Assembly (NCBI GenBank): GCA_039704465.1
Contig: JASFAU010000005.1
Coordinates: 744,001 to 808,000, forward strand
Source of the DNA: Plasmodiophora brassicae
Lineage: Eukaryota; Endomyxa; Phytomyxea; Plasmodiophorida; Plasmodiophoridae
Direction of reading: 5' to 3'
Length of the DNA stretch: 64,000 bases
Shown: positions 52,401 to 64,000 of the stretch, piece after piece
How the letters are laid out: each line of letters begins with the position of its first letter
Numbering within the stretch: the first letter of the stretch is position 1
Translations under genes and position numbers: made by a program
Notes under the pieces: generated by a model
Seen by the model: only the letters and a program-made list of their open reading frames with translations
What the model was told of the DNA's origin: nothing
The model's database searches: none

Positions 52401-55400
52401 CTGGTTACCTTCTTCTTTTCCAGTTCGGGTTCTTCCTGAGCCAGAGTCGTACTGAGAAGTTGCGACTGAAGCCCGGAGAAGGTCACTGTGAAATTGACGA
52501 CATTCACGTTCGCCTCGTCGGTAGGTGTGAGCTGGATGTCAGTGCGGCGAGTCACGAGGTACAGCGCGAAGTCGTCACTGAAGTCAACCAGCTTGTCGCC
52601 GACGGGGACGACCCATCTGGGGCCCTGACGAACAAGGTCGCGTCGAAGAAGGGGGTACAGAGCGGGCTCGATGCCATCAACGTCTTTGATGACGAGAGAT
52701 TTCCCGAACCTCACCGATAGCTCAAGAACAGACGAGAACCGAGGGTCGTTGTTGACAAGCACCTCGACAGGGCGATGCTCAGCATGTAGGCGTGACTCCA
52801 GCCATCGTTCCGCCTGCCGTGCAGGGTCGATCACAAACGGGGTTTGACGCGAGCGCACGATCACGATGGCGTTTTCGACTGAGAGGGCGTCCCCGCTCAG
52901 GCCTTGCTCCTTCCACGAAATCGTCTCGGATGCGGTTGCTAGGAAACGCGGCAGAGAGAACGGCTCGGCGCCGCGCTCCGACTTCCAGGATTCCAGGGCC
53001 AGACGACGGTCATCTTCAGGGCGGCCACCCAGATAGGCGATGAAGGCGGCGGCAGTGACGACTTGTGAAGGCAAATCGTTCAGAAGGGCATCTAGGCGAC
53101 CGTGATCTCGAGTCCACCTCGCCTTTTCGTCTCCAAGTTGCCCGAGCAGGCTCTGTGCCCTGTTGAGAATCTCCTGCGCGCTCTGCAACCCAAGCCGGAG
53201 AGCCTCGGCCTCACTGGTCGTCCTGGCAAACGCGACCTTTAGCGTCTGAACAGAACTGTCCAGCTTCTGAAGTTCTTCAACGCAGGCCTGGAGCCGCGAT
53301 CGCGAGCTAGCCAGTGCCGCGTTGGCTGCGTTGAGATCTGCTTCCAGAGGGGCGATTCGCTCGAGGACGTCCGCGTAGCGAACGTTGGCCTGGACCCAGG
53401 CGGCAAGCGGTGCTGCGGCAACGTTCACACGGTAGATCGTCTTGTGGTCGAAGCTGCTCTCTTTCTTGGCAAGGAGCGCCTTGACCTTCTCACGAGTCTC
53501 CCGGGACGCCCTTCTCGCGTCGAAATTGACAATCTCCTCCTTGAACGTTGCCGATGCGAGTAATCGTTTCATGGAATTCCAGGACACGTCGTCGTTGCCC
53601 ATAAACATCAAGACGCCCGACAGGACATCGTGGACGGCTTCCGGTGGCATGCGCAGCGCCCTCATCTCGGCGAGCGCTTCCTTGCGGATCGACCCGACCG
53701 CTTCGCGGGACGCGTCCAGGACAGGGGCGATCTCGCTGAGCTCCTTCTCGACCTCGACCTTCCTGGCCCGCAACCGCTCCTCCTTGTCGCCCAGGGTCGA
53801 CTGCAGCGCCTGCACCTCCAGTCGCCGTTCGCTGGCCGCCGACATCGACTCGCTGATCGACTGCAGCGCCGCATCCGCCTCGACCTGCTTCGCCTGCAGC
53901 GCCCTCTGCTTCTGCACCGCCTCGCCCGACAGCGTCGCGACCAGCGACTCCGCCTGCCACCATCGCCCCCCGTCAGCCAGCGGGCCCCCGACCAAACGAC
54001 ACATTCCAACTGATCGTCATTACCTCGCGGAGCTTGTCGAGGCCCAGGGCCAGGAATCGGCGTTTGCCCTGGAGGCGGCCGCGTTCGCTGGCGAGGACCT
54101 GCGTGTAGGTGTCGACCAGGGCGATCAGCTTCTGCGGGGCGCTGCGGGTCCCGGCCCAGTCGTGCATGGCGATGAGGCGCTGGACGACCGGGTGGTTCGC
54201 GTCGACCAGGCCGTCGGCGTCGTCGTCGTCGCCGCGCTGGCCTGGGCGCGTCTCAAGGAGCACGTGGCGCAGGCGCGCCTGGAGCAGCGCCCGGATGGCC
54301 GCGTTCGTCCAGGTTGCTCGCCAGAGGATCGTGCACCGGTGAAGCAACGCCGGGTTGCTCGTCAGCCTGCTGACGAATTCAGGGTGCTGCGGGTCCATCA
54401 GGAGCGCAATGTGCAGGTTGCGGAGGACGCGTTGGGCGAACAGGTCGGCGACCGGGACCGGGGTCGCCTGTGCGGCCGCCAGCTCCCGTAGGCCTCCGCT
54501 CTGCAGGACAGCGTCGAACTCGGCGCCCGTGTACAGCCCTGGGATCTGCCCCGACGACAGCAGGCTGTTGACCGATTCCAGCATGTGCGCATGGACCAGC
54601 TGATGCTCCTGGAGGAGCAGGACGACGTGCTCGCCGTCGACGCCCGCCCGCCGCATCAGATCCTTCAGGTCGCCGTCGAACTGCCTGGCCGTGTACGAGC
54701 GGGAAACGGGAGGCGTGAACAGGTGCAGGCTTCGCATGTGGCACAGCAGCTGGAGTATCGACCGGCGACCGACGCCAGACGGCCCAACGCATAGGATCGA
54801 CCCGCCAGGTGCCGACAGGACGCGGTCGGTATTGGCCAGGGCCATCAGCATCTCCGGGAACATGACGATATCCAGAGGTCGGTATTCGCGTTCGTAACTG
54901 CGAAGCCCATCGCTCACGAGCGCTTGCAGATCCGTCATCGTGACCCGCTGCAGAACGGGGCCGATGTCGCTCGGACCGCTGCCACCACCGGACGAAGGCG
55001 TCCCGCTGAGGAGACTGGAGAAACAGGACAACGGGGGATCGTCGATCTTGAAACCCCAGCGTTCGCCCAGCGACGCCGCCAGCATCGTGTCGAAGCGCTC
55101 CTGGGCGTTGCGATCGACAAGTCGGTCGCGGAACGTCCGGCAGGCCTCGTTGGCGAATACCTCGAGGAGGTGCTCCCGCGACAGATCGTACCGCAGCAGG
55201 GCCTTGGCCCACCCCGTCAAGTCACGTGGCGTGAACACGTAATGCCGGTTCGTATCGGCGGGGAACGTGGCCCGGACCGTCGCGTAGAAGTCGGTCATCG
55301 TCACCGCCAGAGCGTGGGCCGCGTCGGGCCTGCCCCAACGCCCGCTGTCGGCAGACGCCGCCGCGCGAACGATGGGCGCCAGGTACGACGTACAGATCGC

Positions 55401-58400
55401 CTCCAGGTCGGCCTTGCTCGGGTAGTCGACGACCAGTATGCGGACCACTGACGTGAATCGCAGGGACAGCGCGTGCCGCCCAGCGGACTGGCTCAGGCTC
55501 GCCCCGATGATGACGCCTTCGACGCGCACGAATTCGAGTTCGTTGTCGACGCGATCGTAAAACCCTCCATGCGTGACGATCTGCGTCAGCAACGCGATCA
55601 GCTCGATGGTCCCGTACTTGTCGGGGCGCGCGAGGTTGATGTCCTTCAGGAACACCACGAGACGGTCGCCGCGTGCGGGTCGCAGGACACGCCCCGACGC
55701 TCCCTGAACCGTCGTGCACACGTCGCGTAGCCGTTGGACGACATGGACGGCCCGCGTCTGCGCCGAACAGTGCAACGTGGCGTGGGCGAACCCGGCCTGC
55801 TGGAGCGCCGCCCGCACCAGGAGCGACTTCCCGCAGCCCTCGGGCCCGACGACAACGAACGGCTGGCCCTGGCGGATCCATGGCGTCAGGGTCGCCAGGT
55901 TCGCCTGCAATTCCGCGGTCAGCACCGGGGCGCCCAACGTGACCTCTCCGTCGATTCGCTCGAACCGCCTGATGGACGACCCGGCGTCCGTCGTCACGTG
56001 CAACGGGTCGCCGCCAGCGTCGTGGAGGGCGCGGTCGCCCGACCACCCGAACACCTCGCTGGCCAGACGTCGGCGATCCGTCGTGGACATGTTGGCACCA
56101 AGGCCACGGGCAAGGCCGACGGCGAAGGCGACCCGCGAGCGAGCATCGCCGACATGGGACAGCGCTGCCTGGACGACCCCGGCCGTACTGCAAGGGACGG
56201 CCGCGTGTGGCGCCTGCGTGATCGCCCTGTAGAACAGGTCGTCGATGCTGTCGGCGGCGACGCGACGCACGCTGTCGTCGGGCAGGCGCTTCAGCCAGGA
56301 GGCCACGATGGCCCTGACGTCGAGGTCGTCGTCGCCGACCAGGATCATGCCCATGCGGGAGACGGTGGCGGGAGACGCGAACTCCAGGTCGGCGGTCTCG
56401 AACACGAAGTTGACGTTCGACCCGAATTGCAGGCGCTCGCCGTTCGGCATCGTCAGCAGGTGGTTGTCGTCCAGGACGGAGTTCAACGACTCGATCCACT
56501 CCGGGTCGACGTCGCCGTCGCACACGATCCAGAAGGTCGTGCCGGGGTCGGCGACGACCTGGCGCGCCGCCCGCGTCAGGACGCCATCCGTCCATTCGCG
56601 CGTGTCGACGTCCATGTGGCCCAGCAGCGCGGTACGCTCCATGGATTTCGGGTTCAGCACGATGCGCCTGACCGGGCGCCCCAGGATCCCCAGGGCGTCG
56701 CCCAGCATGGCGAGCAGCGTCGACTTGCCGCAGCCGGACGGGCCCACGACGACAACGCCCATCCGCTGCGACAGCGCATCGTACAGCTGGAGCGCCTTCC
56801 TGACTTGCCCGGGGACGACCTCGAGGTGCCGCGCCTGCGCCGCCGCCTCGATCGCCCTGGCCAGGTCGGCGTTGTCGACGTCGCCGACCGCTGTCCCCGG
56901 GAACAGGTCCCCGATCAGCGCCCGGAACCGTCCGGCGTCGGCGGCCGCCAATTTCGACAACGTCGACGCACGCAGCGCCTGCACGACGAGGCGCTTCTCG
57001 ACGTCCTCCGACCTGGTGGACCCTGCGGTGGCGTGCGCGTGCCGCTCGCGACTGAAGAGCTGGCCGGCGAGGCGCAGGACGGCCTTGAGCGCGCGAAGCC
57101 CCCAGTCGTAATGCCGCTGTGGGGACAGGAGCTGCCGGGCGAGGTCGTAGACGCTGACCAGCTTGGCGCCCAGCATGCGCGCATGGGTGAACCCCTCCGA
57201 GTACAGGACGACCTCGGCGATCAGCACGTTGTCGGGGGCGGTCATCGCCACCGACCGGAACAGGGCCTTCAGGTTGTCGGGCAGGCGGCTGCGCCCGCCG
57301 TACTCCTTGCCGGCCGGGTTCATCGTCACGAAGATGCCGGCGTTCGGGTCGACGTTGATCTGCGCGCCCAGCAGGTCGACGTGCGACTGGCGCCCCTTCA
57401 GCGCCGCCTGTATCACCTGGATCTGCTGCGACACGGCCGACAGCTGATCCTCCTTGAGCCGGTTGAACTCGTCGAAGCAGCCCCAGGCGCCCGACTTCAC
57501 CAGGCCCGTGAAGATCCTGCCCATGCCCTGGAAGTCGATGCCCTCGTCGCAGTTGAACACGAGGACCTGGCGGCCGAGCGCCTGCCCCAGCGCCTTCACC
57601 GACTCGGTCTTGCCGGTGCCCGCCGGCCCGTACGGGTTGCCCCCGTACCCGAGGAACATGCCCTGCGTCAGGACCAGGTAGCACTTATCGGTCAGGGGCG
57701 TGTGGACGAGGCGCGGCGCGTTCCCCTGGTACTCGTACGTGTAGTCGAACCTGGCCGAGCACATGCGGGCCACACACTGACGCGTCTGCTCGTCCAGGTA
57801 GAACCGCAGCTGCTTCTGCCAGGGCCAGGCGTTCGTGTCGCGAACCTGCTCGCGCTCCAACACCTCCAGCACCTCGACGTGGTGCACCATCTCGATCACC
57901 AACGCCTTCACCTTCAGGTCCTGGACGGCGTTCGCCGCCGGCGCTCGTGTGAGGTCGGCCAGGCGGGCCATACGCGCCGACCGCAACGACGCGAACGACG
58001 TGCTGCCGCCCTTGGACGCGCGTATCGCCTGTTCGACGTCGGCCGTGAACCGGATCTGGTCGGCCAGCGACAGGATCTGCGACGGGAACCTGTCGATCCA
58101 GGCCATTGTCGGCGGGGCGGCCGTCGTCGTCGTCGTCGCCGCCGCGACACAGTCGACGAGCAGGCCGGCCAGCGTCTTCCGCATCTCGTCCGCCAGGCGG
58201 GACAGCCACTCGTCCACGTCGGCGCTGAGGGCGACCTTCGCCCGCAGGTTGACGACCTCGCCGTCGCCGCTGACCATGGCGACGATCGCCGGCCCGTCGA
58301 ACCGGACGCTGTCGATGCCCTGGAACAGCTTCTTCAGGTGCGACTGGATCACGGCCGGGTTGTCGGCCTGGCCCAGGATCTCCAGCAGGGCGTCGTCGCC

Positions 58401-61400
58401 GATGAAGTAGAACCTGGGGAACAGCGAGCGCTTGGCCTCGAGGAACTCGGCCAGGGCGCGCTGGCACCGGTCCAGCTGGTCGGCCATGGACGCCAGCCGG
58501 TCGTCCAGGCCCGCCATCGCCGTCAGCGCCATCACGTTGCGATTGCGCGCGATCGACGCCATCAGCGCCCTGAAGTCGTCGTCGACGCGCGCGAACCGCC
58601 CCTGCTCGTTGGGCAGGGCGCCCCGGCCGAAGATGGGCGCCAGGTACACCCAGCGCCGCTGGATCCCGTTCAGGCGGTGCAGGGCGCCGTCCAGCGTCGT
58701 CAGGCGCCTCTCGATCTGGGCGGCCAGGTCGGCGAACGGCGCAAAGTACGGCGAGTCGCGCAACGACGCCAGCATGGCCTGCTGGTCGCCCGCCTGCGTC
58801 ATGACGTCCTTCCAGCCCCGGATCAGGGCGACGCCACTGCCGCCCTGATCCGCGCCGCCCGTCAGCTCGAACTCGGTCTGGTCCGCCCAGGCGCGCATCT
58901 CCTCGAACGCCTCGCGCAGGGCGACCTCGCCCTGCGCCCGCCCCGCCAGCTCCTTCAGCGCCGGCGCCTGCTCGACGACGACGGCGTGGGCCGCCAGGAA
59001 ATGCGACAGGCGCAACGTGGCCAGCGTGACGCCCTTGGGGAAGGCGAGCCGGTGGAACAGGGCGGCCCAGTGCTCCTTCTCGAACAGCTCGCCGGTCAGG
59101 TAGCGGACGGCGCCGGCCACGTTGTCGACCGGGACGATGCGGTCGCGGATCGCCCGGGCCAGCGCGGCGTGCTCGGCGCCCAGTGCCCGCGCCCGCGCCT
59201 TCCAGGCGGCGGCGAACTCGGCCAGGTCGAGGGCGTGAGCGCGGAACTCGACCCAGGCCTCCGACGTCATGCGGGCCAGCGCCGACCCGAACTCGTCCAG
59301 GACGGCCCAGGCGCGCTCGACGGCGCCCAGGTCGCCGGCCACCCTGGCGAGGGCGTCGCCGAGGTCGGGCGCCGCCAGGTCGAACGCGGCGAACTCCGCC
59401 TGGAGGTCGGCGGCCTGCCGCTCCGACGTCGACACCTCCGCCCGCCACTCGCCCAGCTGGGCGCGGACGCGCTCCCGCTCGGCGGCGCCGGCGTCGTCGT
59501 CGTCGACGCTGGCGGCCAGCGACTCGGGCGTGGGGCGCAGCGCCATCCACCGGGACGCCAGCTTGTCCAGGTCGCCCTTCATCGTGCGGGCGCGCGTCGC
59601 CAGCGCGTCCCGGCAGACGGTCGCCGAGTCGGCCAGCAGGTCGCCGAACGCGTCCAGGCCGATGACGGCGGCGTCCCAGCGCTGCCGGGCGGGCGACACG
59701 TGGACGCGCTCGTCGACACCCCGGAACAGGGCGTTGCGCGCGTCAATGTCGCCGAACGCCCCGTCCAGGGCGGCGCGCCGGCCGACCAGCGCCGCCCACG
59801 ACGCCCGGGCGGACGCCACCTCGCCGCTGGACTGGGGGCGCACCGTCAGCAGCGCGTCGACGTCGTCGGCGAACCGCTCCAGGTCGCCGAGCGCCGTCGT
59901 GATCGACCGGCGCAGCGCGCTGCCGACGGCGTCGGCGACGCGCCGCACGATGTCGTCGACGGCGCTCCTGAGCGACGCCATGGCGACCGTGACGGGGCCG
60001 ACGCGGACCACCTCCGGGATCCGGGACGCTTCCCGGCGGCGCTCGTCGACGTCGTCGAGGTTGGCGGCGAACCGAGCGACGGGGGCGTGCGCCGGCAGGA
60101 TCGCGTCGACCTGGTCCTGGACGTCGAGGGCGCCGGGGGCGACCCAGTCCTGGTAGGCGTCGACCAGGGCGCGCAGCTGCGCCCAGGTCGATTCGCCCTG
60201 GGCGAACACGGCGACGATGGCGGGCGCCGCCGTCGCCGCCAGCGACGCGTACAGGCGCAGGGCGTCCGGGTTGGCCGGGTCGGCGCCCCGGAACGTGGTG
60301 GGCGCGGCCACGACCCGGCGCACGTGCCTGACGTACGCCAGGCGAAGGTCCTCGATGCCCGGGCGCAGCTGGAGCGCCCGCTGCTGCCAGACCAGGTCCG
60401 CCTTCAGCTCCGGCTGGGGGACGTTCGCCAGCGCCCTGCGTCGACAGACACGCTCAGCAGGTGACGTTGGGCGTCGCCACGCGCCTTACGCGGTGTACGC
60501 CACCGACAGGGCCTTGAAGAGCTGGTGGTCCCAGTGGCGTCGCCACATCACCATGGAGGGCGGCGCGCTGGTGCGCTCCTGCGCGTCGATCAGGCCCTGG
60601 ATGCGCGTGACGAGGTCGGGCCAGCGCGCCAGGTCGGTGGCGAACAGGGCGACGACCTGGGCGGCGACGGCGCCGTGCGCCGCCCGCAGGCGCCGGTTCT
60701 TGGAGGTCAGCGCGTCGGCCGCCTGCATCAGCGCGCCGACGTACGCCTCGAGCTGGTCGGGGCTGTCCCAGGTGGCGCCCGCCCTGCTCTGGACGGCGGC
60801 CTCGAACGCGTGCGCCTCGGCGAGCAGCATGGGCTTCTGCGACGGCAGGATCTGCGCCGCCATCGTGTTGTAGAAGTTGGCGACCTGCTGGAGCTGGACG
60901 GCGTACCGGTAGAACCGGTCGCCCGTCTCGGCCGCCAGCTGGACGTCGGCCGGGATCCGGTACCCGAGCTCCGACAGCGACCGCACGTCGCGCAGCAACG
61001 CCACGAGCCGCTCGCTGTAGTGGACGCGCATGTCGCCGTCGCCCTCGACGTCCAGGTCGATCAGGCTGCCGCGCGTCTGCAGGGCCAGCGCCGACCGCCC
61101 GTCGTTCAGCGCCGCCTGCGTGTCGCGCAGCCAGGCGTCGAACTCGCCGGCGGCGAACGCGCCGGCGTCGTGCGCCAGGTCGTCGGCCAGCGCCTGCAGC
61201 TGCCCGAGGCCCGACACGCCCAGCAGGACGCGCGACACGACCGCCGTCGTCTGCTGGGCGCGCCCGCGGATCTGCGACGCCCAGACGATGCGCGCGACCG
61301 CCTCGCCCAGGTTCCGGCCCACGGTCGTCGTCGTCGGGTCCGCGCCCGATCGCGCCTCGAACGTGACGCGCAGGGCGCGCACTTGCCCCGTCATCCGGGC

Positions 61401-62710
61401 GAGCAGGGCCTCGCGCTCGCTGGCGAGGTCGTCGGCGGCGGTCGCCCTGGACAGCAGCTCGGGGAACTGTTCGAACTCGGCCAGGAGCAGGGCCGGCTTG
61501 GACGACAGGGCGGCGATGCGCGCCCGGAACAGGCCGGCGGCGACCTTCTCGAGCGGGGCCGCCGCCCGGTCGAACGCGGCGAGCGCGCCCGCCCAGGTCG
61601 GCTCGGCGAACGCCGACCAGTGCAGGGCGACGCCGCTCGCCTCCAGGGCGGCCAGCATGTCGTCCAGGGCGGCCCGGTGCGGGGCGTCGCCCGGCGGCAC
61701 CAGCCGTCGCAGCTCGTCGTGGAGCGCGCGCGACTCGCGAATGTGACGCAGGCGGCGAAGGATGCGCAGCATGAGGCTGTCGTTGTCGTTGTCGTCCGCC
61801 GGCGGGGGGCCGGTCCAGCGCCCGTCGCCCGCCCAGTCACGAGCGACCAGGTCGCGCCCGATCTGCAGCCACAGTTCGGCGACGCGCGTCGCCGACAGCA
61901 GCGCCTGGCGCACGCGTTGCCAGGGCGCGCGCCACAGGTCGACCTTGCCGACCTCGGCCTGCACGTACCCGGCGACGCGGCGCGACACGCAGGCGAGCAG
62001 GTTGACGGCGTGCGCCTGCGGCAGGCCGTCGTGCCAGGCCTCGCCCAGCGCGAACTGGGCGTCTTCCAGGACGGCGGTGGCGTCGTCCTCGCTGGCCCAC
62101 TGCCCATCCATCCGTTCGGCCAGCGGCTCCAGGTGCGCCAGGATCGCTGACGCGCGCGCATCGCCCCTGTCTAGGCTGTCAGGCAATCGCGCGGCTCGAA
62201 CGCAATTGGTTACCGTCTGCTGGCCCAGAACGCGCATTCGTCAGTCAGCGTCCGAGCGTCGCCGACGGCATCGTCGTCGGCGCTGGACCGTCGCGCCTTG
62301 GACGATGCGGCGACGCCGCGTAGCAGGGAGCGTTGCAGGGCGATGAACGGCGTCTCCTCGATGGCGGCGTCGCCCGAGTACACGTTCTGCAACGCGAGGA
62401 GCAGGCCCTCGCCACCAGACAGCGTCGTCGACAGGATGTGCCTGTGGACGTCGCTGGCGGGCACATCCAGCCCCGGACGGCGCTTCACGAAATGCACGGC
62501 CAGCGCGTTGTCGTCGCCTGGCGTCCCGGGTGCCCACCGCGTCAGCTTCCCATTGGGCGACGCTGCTAAATGCAGAGCGCCGCTGTTGTAGTCGTCGAGG
62601 AATCGACGAATGTCGCCGGACACGTCGGCGTCGGCGGCGTTACGCGGCAGGCCCAGCGCGTCGCAGGCCGACTGGACGATGAAGGCGTGCCGTGGATCGG
62701 GTTCTCCCAT
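49481..62710 (-). CDS. DYNC2H1: Cytoplasmic dynein-2 (intraflagellar transport) heavy chain
   Basis: This motor carries retrograde IFT trains from the flagellar tip. Eight exons: 62710-62214, 62166-60490, 60435-54024, 53953-52409, 52353-51737, 51666-50158, 50099-49812, 49748-49481; introns are 47-70 nt. The phases all fit and give 4,270 residues, close to other DYNC2H1 proteins. AAA1 has GPAGTGKTESVKALGQALG (near residue 1650), FNCDEGIDFQGMGRIFTGLV and GCFDEFNRL, which are dynein-2 signatures. Junctions read through conserved text, for example GLDKLRE-AESLVATL at the stalk, PELEKKK-TDLLRQE, and VMQVEG-LLLQGAAF near the C-terminus. The C-terminal region includes IPQGWTKFYEFSLADLRAG and YGGRIDN. 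Exons 2 and 3 are long and extremely GC-rich at third positions; exons 4-8 are shorter with ordinary codon use. The start at 62710 is the first ATG of the frame; a dynein-2 tail follows. Confidence 0.95.
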
Positions 62711-62936
62711 GGTTGCCACAGACGCCCACCTACGGCTTCAACGCCATGTGTTGTTCCCCGGTCACTGCGGCGCTCGCTAGAACGTGCACGGCACCAGTCA
62801 CACAGTGATGATCAGCAGGCGGACGCGCGCGCAACCCTTCGCTGGTTGAGGCGCGCCCCTGCTGCGTCCCCTACTACGATCAGTGTACACCACCGCCACC
62901 ACCACCACACAATCCACGTACGACGTATACACAGTG
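62711..62936. other. Short intergenic region between DYNC2H1 and CPSF2
   Basis: 226 bp hold the DYNC2H1 promoter and the CPSF2 3' end. A CACCACC-rich stretch is at about 62885-62915. Nothing else is seen. Confidence 0.4.
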
Positions 62937-64000
62937 CTAGAGGATTTGGTACTGGTCATAGAGGATGCGTCGGATGTCGAAGTACTGGCTGCAGAGGGCG
63001 CCCTGGACGCTGACCTGGTGGTCGGTGACTTTGCGGATGTTGACCAGGCCGCCAGCGCAGACGAGGATGCCGTTGATGAATTCGGCGTCGATGCCTGCCC
63101 GTGCGATCGCCTTCTTCAGGTCGGCCATGCGCGATCCGCCCAGGTAGACAGCGGGCCGGTCGGGCACCGCAGTTGCCGCGACCTGCTCCAGCGTCGGGTA
63201 CCGGTTCCGGCTGTCGTCGCTCTTGACAATGCGCCCATCGACGTACGCCACCTCGTAGTCGCCCACTTGGACGAACCGCAATGATTTGTTGAGCGAATCG
63301 CGGATCTTCACGTTGAACACGTTGGTCTCTGAGTTGATCACCGACGAGAGCTGATTATCGGGAATCAGCACCGACGACGTGTTGGGCAGTTCTCGCTCGA
63401 GGAACTCCTGGATGTGGTCCTTGGCCTGCGCTGAGCCGTGCACGAGAACGGCCTTCCGCGGCAGGACACGCTTAATGACGGTCTTGATCGAGCTCTGGTC
63501 CATTCGCCCCTCGAAGTCCACGAAATGTACGGCGCAGCGCACACCAACGGTCAGGTGCTCAGTCAGCGCCTTGGTCGGCACTGTCGGGATCGTCGTGGCG
63601 GACTCTAGCAGAGCGGACGCCGATTCAGCGGCGCCGCTTGGGTTCGCAGATATCCCATCGGGGTTGGTCTCCGGTGGGGCGTATTCGCTGAAATCGATGG
63701 CCTCGCCGTAAATGTCGCTAGAGCGAACAACCTACACGCGGGATTTATAAGGCGACCAACCCCCCTCGATCGAAACGGCCAGGCAATGCGGTTTACCTCT
63801 TTGAAACCGTACATCGGAAACGACGGCGTCAGCTTGAGCCCCCGCTTGAACATGGCTGTCGCTTGACCAACAGCGCCACCGGGACGCGCCATGCCGTCGT
63901 CCTCTTCGGCATCCTCTTCATCCGATTCCGACTCGCTCTCCTCCTTGGCAACGCTCGCCTCCTGCTCCTTACGCTTCTCTTCGTACTCGCGAAGTTCGGC
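62937..64000 (-). CDS. CPSF2: Cleavage and polyadenylation specificity factor subunit 2 (CPSF100/Cft2), 3' part
   Basis: Two exons are in the window: 64000-63797 (5' end outside) and 63731-62937, separated by a 65-nt intron in phase 0. The visible part is the C-terminal third: a charged linker (EEKRKEQEASVAKEESESES) followed by FPMYGFKE, then the conserved CVHFVDF-like segment (CAVHFVDFEGRMD), KAVLVHGSAQAKDHIQEF, and the end block INGILVCAGGLVNIRK and LYDQYQIL. CPSF2 is the catalytically inactive metallo-beta-lactamase/beta-CASP partner of the CPSF73 endonuclease in pre-mRNA 3' processing. The end IRRILYDQYQIL matches the family C-terminus, which distinguishes it from CPSF73. Confidence 0.92.

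Noticed and set aside
55734..60464. Long open frame (about 1,576 codons) on the plus strand
   Set aside because: This is the antisense shadow of exon 3 of the dynein-2 gene, caused by the same codon bias.

Overview
The window is nuclear DNA from a GC-rich eukaryote with compact genes and very short GT-AG introns (37-77 nt in the 42 I placed). It encodes an axonemal outer-arm dynein heavy chain and the intraflagellar-transport dynein-2 heavy chain, so the organism builds motile flagella. It also has a fungal-type hybrid histidine kinase, a secreted GH18 chitinase-like enzyme, fungal-looking secreted proteins and an ordinary mitochondrial gene set. Together these point to a flagellated opisthokont. 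A zoosporic fungus (chytrid or blastocladiomycete) is my best inference, but the species is not identified.

Left part (1-13.0 kb): a secreted protein gene cut by the window edge (-); a tandem pair of nearly identical secreted-protein genes that share a palindromic promoter block (+); a peroxiredoxin-6 homologue that has lost its peroxidatic cysteine and carries a predicted acylation signal (+); cytosolic lysyl-tRNA synthetase (+); complex I NDUFV2 and mitochondrial ribosomal protein uL13m (-, -); a foldback element of two ~160-bp arms; and an isolated retrotransposon-gag-like gene.

Middle (13.4-37.6 kb): an intronless 13.9-kb outer-arm dynein heavy chain gene (+), facing an SGNH/GDSL esterase gene (-). 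A 3-kb stretch with two families of diverged tandem repeats follows, then a gene for a VPKVA-pentapeptide repeat protein (-), a SET-domain methyltransferase (+) and a PAP2/sphingomyelin-synthase-like membrane enzyme (-).

Right part (37.6-64 kb): TCP11/Sok1 family protein, hybrid histidine kinase, TopBP1/Rad4-like BRCT protein, an N-myristoylation-motif EF-hand protein and RNA 3'-phosphate cyclase (all +); a secreted His/Gly-repeat GH18 protein (-); the eight-exon dynein-2 heavy chain gene (-, 49.5-62.7 kb); and the 3' part of the polyadenylation factor gene CPSF2 (-).

There is no operon logic. The functional theme is the flagellum: two dyneins, a TCP11 homologue and possibly the EF-hand protein lie within 50 kb. 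Exon structures were worked out by eye from GT/AG sites, reading phase and family conservation; donor sites are weak in this genome, so individual boundaries could be off.
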